64,000 nt of DNA from CAWGCE01 sp964480915 (lineage in GTDB: Bacteria; Planctomycetota; Planctomycetia; Pirellulales; Pirellulaceae): NCBI GenBank assembly GCA_964480915.1, contig CAYZRS010000004.1:1-64000 (forward strand), given 5' to 3'. This document shows positions 63,587 through 64,000 of this stretch, in pieces. A program made the translations under genes and the position numbers. The notes under the pieces are model-generated. The model was not told the origin of the DNA. It did not search any database and worked only from the letters and a program-made list of their open reading frames with translations. The number at the start of each line of letters is the position of its first letter. The stretch's first letter is position 1.

Positions 63587-64000
63587 ATGTTGAGTCGCTT
63601 AAACGCAAGAACGCGCATCGCAATGGCGCTAGTTTCCATCGCCACCACGGCGATGCTTCTGGGCAGTCGCCTGATCCCCAACCATCGAACGCAAATCATG
63701 AAGCAGCGTGCTGCTTTTTGCGAAGCGATGGCGGTCAATGCGCAAATTGCATTGCAAACCAAGACCCTGGAAAACGCCCGTATCGTTCTGACCAGCAGCG
63801 TGGAACGTACGCCCGAGCTGTTGTCGGTTGGACTCATTAACAATGAAAATGAACGGCTATTGGAAGTCGGCGAACATTTCGGCCACTGGCCCGATAGCAT
63901 AGGTACGAAGCCGGCCGACGGATTCATGCAAATCCCCATTGATGTCACTCAACCGGACGGCAAACCACAAGAACGCGCTCGTCTTCAAATGCGTTACCAA
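63587..64000 (+). CDS. Membrane-anchored protein, probable sensor N-terminus, partial (right edge)
   Basis: The frame opens at the ATG at 63587 (MLSRLNARTR) and stays open for 138 codons to the end of the window. It begins with a basic stretch and a membrane segment at about residues 11-27 (IAMALVSIATTAMLLG), then an extracytoplasmic helical region (KQRAAFCEAMAVNAQIALQT) and VERTPELLSVGLIN, a pattern seen in the sensing domains of histidine kinases and GGDEF proteins. The output domain lies beyond the window, so the class cannot be named. It starts 217 bases after the giant gene. Confidence 0.6.
   Translation, partial: MLSRLNARTRIAMALVSIATTAMLLGSRLIPNHRTQIMKQRAAFCEAMAVNAQIALQTKTLENARIVLTSSVERTPELLSVGLINNENERLLEVGEHFGHWPDSIGTKPADGFMQIPIDVTQPDGKPQERARLQMRYQ

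Overview
The window looks like a planctomycete chromosome of the Pirellulales type (Rhodopirellula/Blastopirellula relatives). The support is all from gene content: an ECF sigma factor next to a Ser/Thr kinase with WD40 repeats, PQQ-like propeller proteins with the WPQWRG start, DUF1571, secreted zincins with dockerin-like and PEP-CTERM ends, an rsmH gene that has no division cluster around it, lipid A genes, and a giant LEPR-XLL surface protein. Coding is dense and high in G+C. No tRNA, rRNA, CRISPR array or intact insertion sequence was seen.

Layout. 1-9 kb: a secreted metzincin cut by the left edge, an ECF sigma factor with its membrane WD40 kinase, a PQQ-like propeller, a methyltransferase, rsmH and a small membrane-anchored protein. 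9-16 kb: an M61 peptidase with a PDZ domain, a YpsA/molybdenum-carrier-like protein, a DUF1571 protein with a clear terminator, an MBL-fold hydrolase and a soluble FHA-GAF histidine kinase. 16-20 kb: an envelope operon, OmpH/Skp - LpxC - LpxA - Gfo/Idh oxidoreductase. 20-28 kb: a secreted zincin with dockerin-like repeats, an ABC-2 permease without its ATPase, acylphosphatase, a CX4CH protein, a DUF885 hydrolase, a NUDIX hydrolase and a MORN/YwqK repeat protein. 29-35 kb: FtsH, RsgA and a second transmembrane Ser/Thr kinase.

35-63 kb is the most remarkable part. A plus-strand run encodes a TolC-family outer membrane protein, a C-terminally shortened SecA-like ATPase, a GAF-HlyD fusion and a PqqD-like/M50/HlyD fusion. 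After two unrelated genes (EamA transporter, secreted nuclease/phosphatase-fold protein), a minus-strand run encodes a second, diverged copy of the M50-HlyD and GAF-HlyD pair plus a small HlyD adaptor. This second run is divergent from a 3902-residue LEPR-XLL/DUF4347 multidomain surface protein. No ABC transporter ATPase accompanies either set. I infer a dedicated export or surface-display apparatus in which the SecA-like protein may supply energy, the HlyD-type fusions and TolC protein may span the envelope, and the giant protein is the candidate client. The gene order and domain content are read from the sequence; the shared function is a hypothesis.

The window ends inside a membrane protein that looks like the N-terminus of a sensor.
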